A stretch of DNA of 64,000 nucleotides from assembly GCA_003993805.1 (NCBI GenBank), contig RSEF01000004.1:24826505-24890504 (forward strand), given 5' to 3'. Both the position numbers and the translations under genes were made by a program. Shown here piece by piece: positions 48,233 to 63,200 of the stretch. How positions within the stretch are numbered: the first letter of the stretch is position 1; each line of letters begins with the position of its first letter. The notes below the pieces were generated by a model that was given only the letters and a program-made list of their open reading frames with translations, was not told the DNA's origin and did no database searches. This DNA comes from Himantopus leucocephalus. Lineage: Eukaryota > Chordata > Aves > Charadriiformes > Recurvirostridae.

Positions 48233-51200
48233 GAGCCAAAAATACCACCTGACCAGTCCTTGTAGGATTTGGTGAGAGGCTGAATGGGGAAATTCCCATA
48301 TTAGCGAACAGTTTGAATGTGAAGCCACTGACATAGGACTCCACTGCCATATTTTGGAATCCATTCAGGTGTCCAGTTCTACAGAGTGCCCAAAGTATCA
48401 GAGCCATTCCCCTTCAGGGTATTGCCCTATACTGGATGTGCTCGAAACTTCCTGAGCTAGAAATATAAGTTCAGCCTGATATGATGCTTTTTTCTCAATA
48501 TTGGAAGAAACCTATAGATATTCAATAGTGCATTATAATGAATCACTCATATGTATCAGTCTAGTCTACTGGAAAAAAAAGGAAGTAATTTATTTTGTAC
48601 ACATAGAAAAGAATGTTTATACATGCATTTAAAATTTCCCAGGTGTTTTCAATTTCAAGATGTCAAAGATAGATGCATCTAAACCAAGATATTTTTCTTT
48701 TTTTTTTTTTGTAACGGAGCTGGTGGTGTCTTTTCCATCCAAAATGAATTCCCAGGTCTTAGGAAACTCTTAGGAAACCTCTGATGGAAAAAGAAGGAGA
48801 CAGATTTCTGCTACTTTGAGACAGCAGCAGGTTTGCTAAAAAATAAAGTACCAGAATGTCAGACTGAGTATGCTTTTGGAAAGGACATTTCTAGCTTAGA
48901 AAGGGGTCATGTTAAAAACAACAACAAAAAAAAATTACACATTTTTAAAAGCCATTAATACTTATTTTACTCTTAGTCTTGCTCCACATTTTTTTTTTTA
49001 AATTCTGAATAGGCATGTACATAATTGTTGCAGATCAGAATGCAATTCATGCCAATACTTTTCTTGTTACATCTCTAAAGACTGAGTGTCAGACTCCTTT
49101 TAAATGTGTAAATGTGAGAGGGCCCTTTTCCCTAGGGGAGCAAAAAGCAGAGCCAGTTCATATTAGTTATGAATCCATCCTGGCACGAAGTTAGACCGTT
49201 TCACTCTGGACGTCTCTTTCTAGCTTGAGTAATAAAGACAGGTCTGGAAATCCAATTACCGTCTCTTGTCTGAAATCTTTTAAAGAAGTTAGAAAAGGTC
49301 TCAATGACAGAAAGAGACCCAGAAAACATATTTTAAAAGTTTTATATTTAAAGTTTATGCTTGTATCCTTACTGTTTCATGTACAGAGTTTAAGTGATGT
49401 GATTACCAACATAAGTGCACATTATGTTATGACTGTTAAGTCAATTACTGATTTATTTACTTTCTCTGGCTACAACACCAGGGAAACAACATATAGGTTT
49501 TCTGCATTCTGTTTGCAGCTCTGGTACTGACTTGCATCTCAGTCCAAAAGGCAATGGAAACACAGTTATGTTTACCAAGAGGACAAAAAAAAATAGTTGT
49601 TAAGAACGGGGAGAGAGAAGCATTACTTCACAAAATTAGTTTTGCTTTTATTCTTTCTAAAATGAGAGTGAAGGTGTGTGGCAAGAACAGGTGTAGAAAT
49701 GCTGGTTTTTAAAATGGGTATGGAAGGCCAGTTTCAAATCACAGCAGGGAAAACCATCAAGACTGAGGTGCTCGTTCAGTCAAAGCAAATAGGCACATTT
49801 TAAACATGGAGTATTTGCAGTAGCCATTTCAACCTGGAGAAAGGTCACTAGACAAATAAATTCAAAGAAATATGCTATGCATAAAAGGTGTAGGAAAAGC
49901 AAATGAATGAAAATTGACAGCATGAGTAGATCCCTCTGACTGATGTTTATTAAACATCTGAAGGTGCTTTGGTAAAGCATTCTGTGCTGGGGAAAATAAT
50001 TTATGATATAGATAGAACGATTCTATAATTTCGACTTAAGTTTCGTGATGAGGAGATGCAATATGACTCAAATGCAAGTATGCAAGTTAGTGCACATAAG
50101 CTACCCAGAGCCCTGGCTCTAGTGATTAGACAATTTACGTGTGTGTGTAACCAGCTGGCCACACACCATCCACTGTTCAGTGCTGCCATCGTCTCTGCTT
50201 TGTTGATTAAGAAGGACCTACCACTCAGGTATTTTCTTATTAGTTTTCTTTTTAGAGGCACTGAATTTCAAACCAGAGACTTCCTAAAAGACTCACATTT
50301 ACTTTTCAAAATGAAACAGGAACAGTGTCAGTGCTTCTTCTCCCGAACTGTAGAAGTCATCACACCTTCATCTCAAATCAGTGATCACACGTAGAGCCAC
50401 TATAGAACATTCTGTCATCAAATTTATCAGGAGACCACCAGTTTTGGCAAGATTTATGAAGAAGGAAATCTCCGACGGGAACATGCATTTCTGTTATGGG
50501 AAACTCCAAGTCCAGGATGCTCTGCTGGGAAGGAGGACATACAAGTTCAGGTATCAGGTCTGTTGAGCTGCAGCAGAGGACCTGTACCCATGTCTCTGAG
50601 ATCAAAAGGAAGTGTCCAGATTCCTACAACATCTGGTGTTTCAAAAAAACAGTTACCAGAAAACCCAGGCTTACAACAGGGGACTTGAAGATTTGTGAAA
50701 CAAGAACAAAGACAAATAAAAACAGACACACCGAGAAGGACAAGTCCAACGGGTCACCTTCTGCTCATTTGCATACCTAGGGTTACTCACATGGGTGCTT
50801 TGAGTAATAACCATAAACAGACATTAACCAGGCAAAGGAGCTTGTACTGTGTCAGAAACAAGTAATTGTTAGTATTTGCACAAAACAGCTCAATTTTAGA
50901 GAATTTTGGCTTTTAAACAAAATGCTCTGTCAGAGGACTCCTGATGACCTATAGGCATAACAAGGTTATTTGCAACAGTCCCTAGTGCCAGTGTTCCCAC
51001 AAACAGCCTTCCTCACTAGGAAGGTTCATTGCAGGATGTATTTTATACAAAGTGGATCTTCTCACAATTCTGAATCTCGAGGATTCTCAAGGGGTTGAGA
51101 AGGTATTAGAAAAATACCAGAAAATGCTTGCAAAGTTGTATAACATAAAAATTAAAAATAATTAAAAAATTATTCCAATTTATTTTTAAATCATATTACA

Positions 51201-54200
51201 CAATAGACAGGTTCTTGAGATCCTACCTATCTTTTTAGCCCATGTGAAGGTAAATGAACCAAAAAGAAAATCCTCTATAAACATATCCAAGTGTTGCCCA
51301 CTTTTATGGCCCCAGGAGGCTTAGTGCTGAGTCCTACTGTAGGGTCACTCAATCCATTCTCCCTGTTTTGAATGGTGTTCAGGCTGGCACACACTTAACA
51401 GGATAATATCCTCAAACAGGTTACCTCACAACATTGTCAAACAACCTAGTTTATTTTGATTTTATATTATTTCTAAACACTAATATTAAATTACATATTC
51501 TGTCATGTAATGAGATGTTTTTCACATTATCCTAACAACAAAAAACCCCACATTTTCAGTTCAGAGAAATAAGAAACATTGAAAACAACAAAGGGGTGTC
51601 CACAAAAGAAGGAATGGAGATTGATCTTATATAAGGGTGATTGAATCTGAAGGTTGATGTTATTAAATTGAACATCTTAAAAAAGAACAAAGTTGTGAGA
51701 AAACGTCAGCAAGCCTAACGTTATGTGACTACAGAACTAGAGAATAAGAAAGCCAGGACTGCTGAGAAGTAGGTGGTCTACCAGTAATCTAGTATCTGGC
51801 CGTGAGGCAATGCCATTTGTAGGCTGAGCTTGGTCAAAAGACACCGTGTGGATGTTAATGTGAGGCCCTAACTCTCATTAATCTTTCAGCTCCAGGTCTC
51901 TGTGTAGCATTTTTATTTAACAGCATTCTAGGGGNGGGGGGGGGGGGGGGGAGGACATCTTTTATTAACAAATACTGCAAAAAGGTTTCTTTCTAGCTGC
52001 AAATTACTTTTGGGATCTGCTTTTGACTCACAATGTGAGTAAGAATGGGAAATTCCAATCTTTTGTAACTTTAATTTCTTTCCAGCGACCTGCAACCAGA
52101 AGTTCCAGGAAAGTTCCCTATTGGAAACTGTGTTTGTGGTGTTTGAGAACACCGTGCATGGCGAGCCAGCTGGACTCCCTCAATTTTTTGTTCCCTGACT
52201 GAGCCCGCATGTGGGTTTGGGCTTTCAGAATGGCTGCTCACAGGCAGAGGTGACAGAGTCTCTTTCTCCTCATGTGCCCACCTACTCCTCATTTCCACAA
52301 CAAGCAGAGAGGCTGAACCTTAATGCAGAGTTACTTCTGACCTGCTGCAGATTACAACTGACGATGAACTCAAGCTGGCAGCAGTTTGCAATGTAACCTG
52401 CCTGCATTGGTGAGACACACCTTTCCAATTCCCTCTTTGAAGCTAAGATATTAGCAGCTGTGGTCAGGTTTTATGGCTCTCCAGCACCTGAACACAGCCT
52501 GGCCGGATCTGCTTCAGACCTCTGGGCTGTTGAAACCCAAACCCCTGTGAAAACCTCAGGGATACGCATTACTATTGCCAATCTCCCTGCTTGGCAGGCC
52601 CTGTAGGAACTCAATTAACTCTACCTACTTGATTAACTTGATTTACTGAACTTAGTAAAGGGTTCATCAACATGAAGTTAGGAAAATTGCTTAGTTTTGG
52701 TGAGAAAATATCAATCCATCTTAAATGAAAGTTAAATACCTAAATCATGTTTGCGCCTCTCTTCAAAATACTGGATACATGAAAATTTGGTCTCTCAGAA
52801 GCATTCCCTCAGCTTCTTCCAGCACTCCTTGAAACACCTCTTCAGTAGCATAAGTGGTGAGTTGATATTTAGGCAGATGAGTTCATTATTGGCTTGGTTT
52901 TTTAAGAATGACTCTGTCATGCGGCAGTTATTGCACTACTTTTCCAGACTTTCGTCTAACCCAGTTTTGCTTCTTATTAAGTTGCCAGCACTTTAGGATC
53001 AACATTTTTTTCTTCTTGTGAGTTTGTAGTTATATGTATTTTTTAACATAATAGTAATCTGGCACATACTGTTGTGTTTGGCTTTGGGTTTGGTTTTCTT
53101 TTTTTTTCCCAAACAAGAAGCACCCAAATATACCCTCCTGAACAGCAGTATGGAGCTCCTGTAATATTAATTATGTGTAGCTCATTTCAAGATTCCAAGA
53201 TATGGTTGTAACCATCCTGATTAAATCCATCCCACAAGTTGGACATAATCTGGTGAGTGGCAATAGGTTAAAGAGATAATTATTTATCCTACACAATCTT
53301 AAACTAACTTTGGAGATGCGCTTCAATCAGGTTTTTAATTAATATTTCCCTTAAGTGATCTCTATTTCCTTAATGACTTCGGCTATGTGTTAGCAAAATT
53401 TTCTGACAGTGGAGCTGGGGGGAATTATGAAGAAAGGAGGAGAGAATAGCTTATTATACATGAAGAATGATTGTGAGGCTTAGAAATATAGTAGTGAAAT
53501 GGAAAATAGTATGAAACTTAAACTTAGAGAAAAAGATATTAATAAGAATTTCTGCTATGAGCCTATTAGGATTAGGCCTATTACGATTTGCAACACAGAA
53601 GAGATCTGGATACATTAGTGGCATTGAGGACTAGCAGTTTATAAGGTTTCCAAACAGATTTAGTATTTCGAGTATTGATGGAGAAGTATTAAAGCGAGTG
53701 AAAATCTCATCTGTAATACTGTGGGCACTGTTCCAGAAAAATAATTCTAAAATACAGCCTTCAGGTAAGATCGGTCTCGATCGTGCAGGAAGCCTCTCCT
53801 AGGTACGCATTTCTATGCTTCTTGGCAAACTTCAATGTATAATTTCATTATTTAATCTTCACTAAAAGCCTGTCCAGAAAAGCAGGGAAAAATACATTTG
53901 GCCTTCTGACTTGAGCTAGGGAACACTGATATTAAAAGAACTCCTTATTTTCCTTATGCACCAGTTTCCCCATCTGAGAAACTTCCCAGTTTTGTAAACA
54001 TAATTAAGCTAATTAAATACTCATCAGTCTGAATGATGAATTAAGCACACTTTGCTCTGCCTCTGTCTGATATCATGACTCATGACTCTGCCTGATACTA
54101 CAACTGAAGAAAACAAAACCATCTAGCTTTAATCTAGGTGCTGGCAGCACCTAAACTTACTATTGTCTCCTTTTATGAGCCCTTCAGATGCCCAGGGCAC

Positions 54201-57200
54201 TGCTTCTGTGCAGAACCACTCCGGACCGGGCAGATTGCCGGGCTCCCAGGAGAACAGTCAGGAGACTAAGCGTTTCTCCAGCAAAACTAGAAGGGGCCCA
54301 GTACATAGGTTGTTTCAGGGAATTCCCAGTGTACACCTACAATACAAATACGATACGAAACTACAGAAGCTACAGAAATATCCAAAGCCTTTCCTGTTAA
54401 ATACGTGCCCCTGTGCAAAGGATGCGAGATTAAACGAGAGAAAAAAAACCAGGAACATGATTCTACTCTTTACTTGTTAGGGTGCTGAAGAGAGAAAACA
54501 GAGTTGGGAAATCCTAGTTTGACATTCATAGTTTCCACTAAACTCTAGCAAGAAATACACAAGCAGGGGTTTAGTATTCCCTTGTCCACCCTGAGAAATG
54601 TTAACTAGACTGAGGGAGCCAACGCTTCCTTCCTCTCATTCAGTGAAACTGGGATTTGCTACTAAACACCAATATCACTTTAATAGGTCGCGTAGAGAAC
54701 ATCTCATCCTCATAGCCTCTCAGAGGAGGAGATGTGATTAGGCCACCACCAGCTTAAGAAGATAATTAATCCCAGATTTTCTGTTTACTAAGTACTCAAA
54801 CCACTAAGCCAGCAGTGGAGGGGGCTCCCTGCAGGGCAGGCAGGGCAGGCACATCCTTTATGCTTGTGCTCTGGGTGATTCACGTGGTAGGAGGACACCT
54901 CCTGATCCACCAGGGAGGGTTCTAATACATGGAGACAAAGAGCCTGAAAGTTGAATGACGCAGTGCCTGTTTCCTTCAGCCCTCAGCTAGAAAGTATGAT
55001 AGGATAATCTCCTGAATGAATGGCCAATTCATGAATCATATGACTTTTTTTGCAATTTTCCAGACATCCTTTTGGATTTTTTCCAGTCACTGGACTGTCT
55101 TTTTATCCCCAAATACCACAAAAGATTAAGGTGATTGAGAAATCCTCTCTGCAAAGTGGGAGCTTATTTTTAGAAAAACCTTCAGATGTCAGCTTTAATA
55201 AGTACACGATGCCTGATCTCCATGGTCACATTGCGATGTAACTCAAAATGACCTGCTAATCGGACAGAGTATTATTTTTAGGAGAAGATCCATAATGGAA
55301 TTGAGTATTATAGCACCTTATTTAAACATTCTGTCATCTGGTGGTCTTTTACAGCCCTGACTTAAGTGCAAAGGCTCCTCTGCATGATACATAAGAAGAA
55401 CTGCTACATGAAATTTGGATTCTCAGGAGTGCATATTCTGAGAAATAAATTGCCATAGATAGCTCGCAGGTAAATCCAGAGTCACGTAGCATTTCCTCTC
55501 TGCCTGTATATTGCATGTCAGATAGGTGTGTTCACAGCTGAAAATATTTTCATAAAAAGAAAGTTTTGTTAGGGCCTAGAATCTCTTTGTTTAACTGCAC
55601 ATACATTTAAAGGAGAACTGGAAGAGCAGTTTCTTCTACTTTCCGGTCAGTAACTCAGTGGCTACTGCCACCGTGCACTTCACAGGACCCAGGTTCACCA
55701 TGTTTCTCAGCCTTACTGAGTTTTAGTCTATGCCTCATACTACAGAGCTCTGAATACTAGGCAAGGCTTTTTTGGCAAAAGAGTGTTTTTTCTTACAAAG
55801 GTGCTCTTGAGAGGTGGGTTCAAATCCATATTCTGGACTAAAGCGCTTTCTAGGTATTGTGAGAAAGGGGGCACCAGGACACCAATTTTTTTAATTGTCC
55901 ACTCACTCTTTGAGTCCAAACCAGCAAGATTCACAGCATCACATACAGCTAAAGTCAGGTCTGAAGGATTTCACTGAGTGTGTAGGATAACAGAGGTGGT
56001 TATCATAGTAAACCTTCCGTTTGCTGGTGAGGCAGCTGTCCCCTTGGGCACTCCTTTGATGAGCAGACTTTTATTCGGAAGCCTCCCCCTCCTGATTTGC
56101 AGAGAACTAATGCATCTTAATATTATCCTAATTTGGAGGGCCAATGCGATTCTAGTTAATTAAAATTTGCCAGCTGGTTTGATATCATGAGCTCTCCTCA
56201 CTGAATGTTCATATTATATTCTGTTTTTAAATGTGCACTGGGACACATTCTGTCCTTAATTCACAGATGTAAATAAATCAATTCCAAACTTTTCATAGTG
56301 TCAGTGAAAGCAAGGTTTCTCACCTACTCTTTCAAAGGTCAGATTTTAAATGGCATTATGTAGTTGGCTCCTCTGAGTTCTGTACACATATGCTGAATCA
56401 TGAAGCTGAGCACTTATTCTAAGATACTGTTCTCGCCTTCAGCCCCTAAGGCGCCAAACAGCTCTACCTTCCGTTCCTTGTTGATTTTACATTCCAGTCT
56501 TTTAATCAACATGCTGTGTTGTACCACATCATACACTCAAATTTCTGTGAGGCATTTTACATCAACATTATTACTTTCAGCTACTAGGTGTGTAATCTTA
56601 TTAAAAAAAAAGGTCCAATTAGCTTGTCAAATTCTATCTGCCATAAACAGTGCTGAATGATTTCAATTAATGGATAGAAATACAATCACCTTTAGTTGTC
56701 TATTAATTATCAAAGTCAAGCTAACATATCTCTTCTGACTTGGATGGTTCTAGTCCCCTTTTTAAGTAACTGGGGATTTACTGATAAGATCTTCAAATTT
56801 AATTTGCCAGAGGACATGATGTGGCAATGACTATGTTCTATTCCCATTTCCATAACTGCAGAAGCATTTATTTTTCAGCTGATGTGAACATCAGGAGAAT
56901 TTAGTAGGCTGGAACATAAGCATCTTGCAGTGTAATTTAGATGAAGGTAAGCTAAACCTACATTGCATGGACAAAATGCATGATTCTGAAATTCTGTTAA
57001 CAGAGCACCCAGTAGGAAAGCCTAAACTAGAGCCAAACGAGTCAGCTACACAGACTAACAGGTACAGCCCCAAGAGCACAACACTCTTCCCTGGTGAAAT
57101 ATCTCAGTGGATGAATGGTTTCCATCTCAGGCAAAGTGCTGCGTTGACCCTGTTCTATTGTTCCCAGAATTTTAGATAATATCTTAGCATAATACTTCAA

Positions 57201-60200
57201 AATCCCATGTTGATGAAGTTTCTTCCAAATAAGCTGTTACCTCCCCACACAGGCTGCTGTGTGGCATGTGGGACTGCTGACTGTCCCACAATCATTGTAA
57301 TGTTCAAACTGAGAATCCAGAGGAACCCATTGCGGGGAGGCACACGATTAGGCTGGATTTAAGTTGAGCTGGACTAGAAGAAAAACCTTGGGCTTCCTGA
57401 GAGGACTGATACCTCCTGAAGGCAGAATGCAGCACTGCAAAGATATACAAGCTGACATCCTAAAAGTAGCACAGCCATGCTAGCACAACTTTGCATGCAA
57501 ATTGGTTAGCCCTTGGTTAATCCCCATAGTGATTTCTCTGGAGTGAATTTTTCCATTCTGATTTCATTTTTGCAGCTGTTTCAGCAGTTAGTGAATATAT
57601 GTCAGATGTCGCTTGGTGGTTCTTACACTTCACTCACTTCACTTTCTGTCCCTGATATACAAGGGATGAGTGATGACTGACTACAGAAAAGGGAATGTAT
57701 TGCTGGGAGGTTTTTTGGTTTTTTCTTTTTTCCTTCTGGATGTTGCAACCTGCTGTACATTAAAATGAACAAGTTCACATCTGCAAAGTGAGGCATGAAT
57801 GTTTATTTTATGCACTGAATGCTTGACAGATTCTCAAGCTTATTAATTTCCAAAATATTATATAGTTTATTATATTTCTCATTTTCTTTGTATGGTGTCA
57901 TTACAAGTTAGAACCTGATTTAATAACCTTGAAAACAAAATTGATATTATTTAGCAGCTGTAAACATTGTTCTATGAGCAGATTTACCTAAAATAACTCA
58001 TAATAGTGCCCTAAGCTATTAATGCACTTTGTCCTGCAAAAAAAAATTCACTCGGTATTAGATAAAAAACTAAAAATCAAAGCTAACAACCTTGGAAAAA
58101 GAAATGGAACGGATTTGCAAAAATCATTTAGAATTTTCCACTGTTTCAACATGAAGCAGCTATTCTTAATACCATAATACTCACATAAGAATTAACTGAT
58201 ACAACAAATCTAACTTCAGTCTGATAACTGCATTAGCAGTCTGTGCAATGAATAACACTTTTCTCATCTATTCAATTAGCATTAATCTCTCTAAGTTACT
58301 TAAAGCCATATATTAGTCTCAACTAAAATTGCAGATGTTAAAAGTACATTTACAATAACTGGGTGCTTATAGTACAAGGATGTTTCACTGCCCATGGTTT
58401 GCAGGAAGAAAAAGCACGATGACTGAATGATCTTCTTTCAAGTGGCTAGAGTAGCCCTAACCTGATTGAGTTGCCCTCACAAACAACTCTCTCATAAATA
58501 TGAGGATCTAATAATGTTGGAAGAATAAAAATGGTTCACTCCTGTAAAACTAGTAAAAGAGGTTAAGAATGACCTTAAAATAATAATTAATCTCTACTAC
58601 GAAACCAGCACTGATGTCCCTTTCCATCAGCAGAATTCTGCTGCACTACAGCATTTAAACCAGAATGAAAAGGATAGTCTACTGGCTGTCCTCTGCTGTC
58701 TTTACCAAAGTAAAATTTCTGCTGCTTGCATAAGATGTAAGACACCCATGAAAAAACTATTATTATAAACACCACTTACAGCACACAAAACTTTTCTTCT
58801 CAAAATATACAAAACGTGACAAGTAAGTTTATATCATAAAATATTTTTGTAGGTAGTAATAAGTACACAAGTATGCAGTTAATAAGAAGGTGAGTGAAAA
58901 AGAACAGAGATGTGTCAGTCCTGAACACTGGGGAAGGAGATACAGACTGGACAACAAAAAAGGCAATAACTCAGCTTCTGTAGCTTTACCCAGCTCTCAG
59001 AATGATCATTCTGCTTTAGTATGATATAGTGGGTCATGACCAGGTGTGGCCCTGAAAATAGAGCTTTCATTATTTCCTTCATCAAAAAAGATTAAAATCC
59101 ATTCATCAGGCTGTAAACAGGACAGTTGATTTGAATGCAGAGAACCCACAGTTGAACTATCTTTCTCATTCATTTCCAATTACATGAAGGACTGAGCACT
59201 CTTTCTTAGCTTTGTTTTTGATTTTTTAATGAATATGATGGAATTAACATCACTCAGTTCAGTGGTTCACAGGATCGAGCAGAAATGTGCTGAGCTACAG
59301 AGGATCAAGTCATATTTGCTTTATTTAGGCATGAACAGGCTTACTCATTCTATGTTTGTGATAGGACTCCTCGTGCAGAAGAGTTTTTAGGCTCTCATCC
59401 AATAGTGTAGTGGGCAGGATTAGGAATCTGATCCTACAAATCCATTTAGATTAGCACCCTTTGTGTAGATTAAGAACTATCATCTCAAAACTGGTTTACA
59501 CTTTCAAAATATGTCCTTGTAATAACATTCACATTTTGCATTGATTAAGGGCTTCTTCAGGTCCACCCCTATTCACACAATTCATTCTGGGCATTGCTGA
59601 CATGCTTTCTGAATGGGAGCCTAATCCGGTGAGGTACTGAGTTCCACCCAAAAAGATGCTGACAGCTTCAGCACCTTCAGCTCCTGGTTAAATTGCAGGC
59701 TATTGACAGCAACCAGCATGCTGAGGGAGCGCTAGGGAATGACAATATCACTGTTTAGGTCTGCAAATCCACTCTAAATACCTAACTAGACATAGATTAT
59801 TGTCTAAGGAGAAAATAGTATTTTTTATACATTCAAACATTAATGGAGTGGTATTCTTTTCAAAATGGTTTGTGACAGTGCACAACATATAACAGTATCA
59901 GAAACATAATATGAAACAAGTGCTTCAAAAACCTACTGTCAACCTGAACACATTTTATGGGATGATCTGTGATCCAGATGGTAGTGAAGCTGAAGTTCTT
60001 ATTTTTTCACGGTGCTGCGGGAATGAGATACTGTGATTCCATGCCAGTGTTTGATCAATAAAGAAAAATGTTGGCAATACTTTGGAATATTGTGCATTCT
60101 TAGCTGGATGACGTGAACTCCAGTGATTAATAGTGGGATAGCTTTGAAGAATTACTGGAAAAAGCCTTAAAATTATTTTCCTTTGTAGTATATTTCCATT

Positions 60201-63200
60201 CAGTGGATTGGCAAGGAAATAACAATGAGAATTTACTAGTATGAATAATGTATCTTTCGTACATTCTTTGTACCCTTGTCCAACTGGCAGTCCTTGATTC
60301 CCTTAAGTTTTAAGTTTTCTGCAGCATTACCTGGCTTTCCAGATATAAAAAACTAATGTATGATTTGAAATATTAATACTAAAGTAGGCTTTTGTCTATG
60401 TTTTTATGCAGGTTAGCTAGTGAATATCTAAGTAAAAATTCAACTGCTCTTCAGTATCTCAGATTATTCCAATACATTTAAAATCTGCAGAAATTCTACC
60501 TGTATTTATATAGGAAAGGGTAGAAGGAATTTGGTAGAATTGAGCTCTTGAGCCCTTGGCAATAGCATTTTTTGTCATTAAAAAAATCCCTGTAGAATCT
60601 ATACCTGCTTTTGAAACGTATTAATGAATGAAGAGATTAAATGAGATCTGCTTAAGAATTATAAAAATATTAAAAATGTCATTATCTACTAAGCTGACCT
60701 GATATTTTAAAAGACTTTTCCTACTTCTGAGTTTGGAAAAATGCATGGGATGAAAGCCTCCACGTTCCATCTTGAAGCTTATTTCTGCCAGAAGAATGCT
60801 GTTAGTTCTGTGAATGAGGCAACTGATGAGAAACGCAGTGTTTACAATTTTCTATGCCCCCCCATATCTTTAAGATATTTTTCAAGTTTCTGCTGAGTCC
60901 AGGTTTTAGAAAGTCATATTAACTATTTTGTTGCACATGTACCTGCTGCTTTTTTTAACATAAATTACTCAAATTTAAGAAACTTGGAAAATTACAATTT
61001 GCACGTGATCAGTCTTACATTTTACAGATCAGTTCTTGGAAGCTCTTCATCTCTTCTGTGGGAAAGCTCCAGATGGCCTGAATAAAACTTTGGTGTGTGT
61101 CTGTAGGTGATGCCAAGCCTAGACTGGGCTGAAGCATTTGCATACATTCTCTCCAGTTGACTCCATGCAATGTGGAACAGGGAAGCTGCCTCATTCAGAG
61201 GTAGAGAGATTTTGTCAATAAGGAGATGTACGTACTGTAATTAAAATAAGAAAGATCTGGGGAAAATGTCATCATTGATGTGGCAGGCAAGAAAGTGGGT
61301 ATGTTTACATTAGGGTTTTAGTTTGGATAAGAAAGACACTTTTGAAGCACATCTGTTACCACTGATATTCATCTTATAGTTGTCTTGGAGAATATGAACT
61401 TTCTTATGGAAATCCACTGAAAGATCTCCTGCAGCACATCCATAGTGTGGATGTTGGGTCTGTAGCATCAGCTGATTTACTTCTCTAGTCTATGTCAAAC
61501 TAATCGGTGCAATGAAAGCCTGAGTAACATTGTGAGAAAGTTTCATTCTGTGAGATGCTAACAGGAAAAAAGGTTTGCCATGGCAAACAAATCTGGACTG
61601 GAGACTGGTGGGAAATAAGACGGGGCAAAGTACAAAAAGGAGACAAATCTGGGTGCTAGGGAGTATCGGAGGACCAGTTATGAAGGCAAGGAGGTGGATT
61701 AGGAAAGCTAGTACTTAAATCGAGTGCGGAGAGGTAAGATTAGGAGGCCAAGAGTTTAATGAAATAATTAGTGCAATAGCAGTGGTAACTAACTAATTGA
61801 GAAAGGTGAAAAGGAAGAGGTAAAAGAGAGGAAAACTAGGGAAGAGACAGGACAGGGACAAATGAGAGGAAATGTAATACGATGAGTCAAGTTTAGGGGG
61901 GACAGATACTCCGTTCATAGCAGAAGCACATTTGATCCAGTGCCTCATCATTCCTGGGTGGTTGTGTCTGCTCTTCAGTTCCCAACTGCTCCTCTACTCC
62001 TGTTACATTTCTGATGTTCCTCTAACCTTTGGACTTGCTTGCAATATCTTCTTAGATGGATTTCATTTACCAATTAAACTGTAATCTCAGTTTAGCCTGA
62101 AGACAATGCTCTTTGGAGACTGCGCTGTCAATATGATTCCTGTTCTCTTTTGCTGAATTTGAACCTAAACGAAGGCTCATAGCTATCTAATTGTCTCAGC
62201 ATTACTCCTGCTCTGTGTGGACTGGGGTAGCAGAAGGCTAAAGCTGAAGCACCACAGGTATATAAAGAAATATAGTTCAATTAAACATACTCATGAGCCA
62301 AAGTTCTGAGTATCAATAATATCCTTTTGTAAACGTAATATACCTATGACATCCAAGTAAATCAATAAATGTTATTTTTCTACTCCAAACTCAATAAATG
62401 TAAATAGTCCCCTCAGCTAATGGGACTGATCTTAGTATCTCGATTTGATAGACAGTCTGCATTCAGACTGTTATCTGCTACGTACATTGCAAATATTGGT
62501 AGTGAAATTAAGCTGCCATCCCATAAATATCTTCAACTGAGCTTCATTTCTCTGAAGAGCAGTTTCAAAGCCATCAGAATATTCATATATAAATAGCTTA
62601 GAAATATTTCAGTATGAAAATGAAAAAAAAATCTTGTAATAAGTGTTTTTTCACCAGTGTATAAAATAATCTGTTTATATCTATGTGTTTTGAATAATAC
62701 AGTTTACCCTTAATTTAACTGAATCTGGATACAACTATCCAACTTTATATGTGATACATACTCGTTTTTTGGAATAGCAGTGGTTAGTAATGCTTGGAAA
62801 TACTAACCAAAATTTGTATTCTGATTGCAAACCTGTATCTTGCACTGCTCAGCGAAAGGGAGACAGGCAGGAAGACCAAATTCAAGAGTTATTCAGAATT
62901 CAATAATTGCATAGAGCTGACATAGAGGCATCTGATGCCATCTTCAGTTGTGATCTTGACAGGATTTCATGCATGCTGATAGAACCTAAGACATTATTGA
63001 TCAATAATTGGTGTCATCTGATTAAAAAGCATACAGAAGCTTATCTGGCTTCTGACAGAAGCAAAGTCATCACACGTATAGTCATAAATAAGCAAACATT
63101 CATGTGTACCTGAGCAAGCCTGTCATCTGGGCACAGTCCTTCATGCACCTACGCAAGTATGTTCTTAAGACAATATGGCATTGTGAATATGGAGGGGCAT

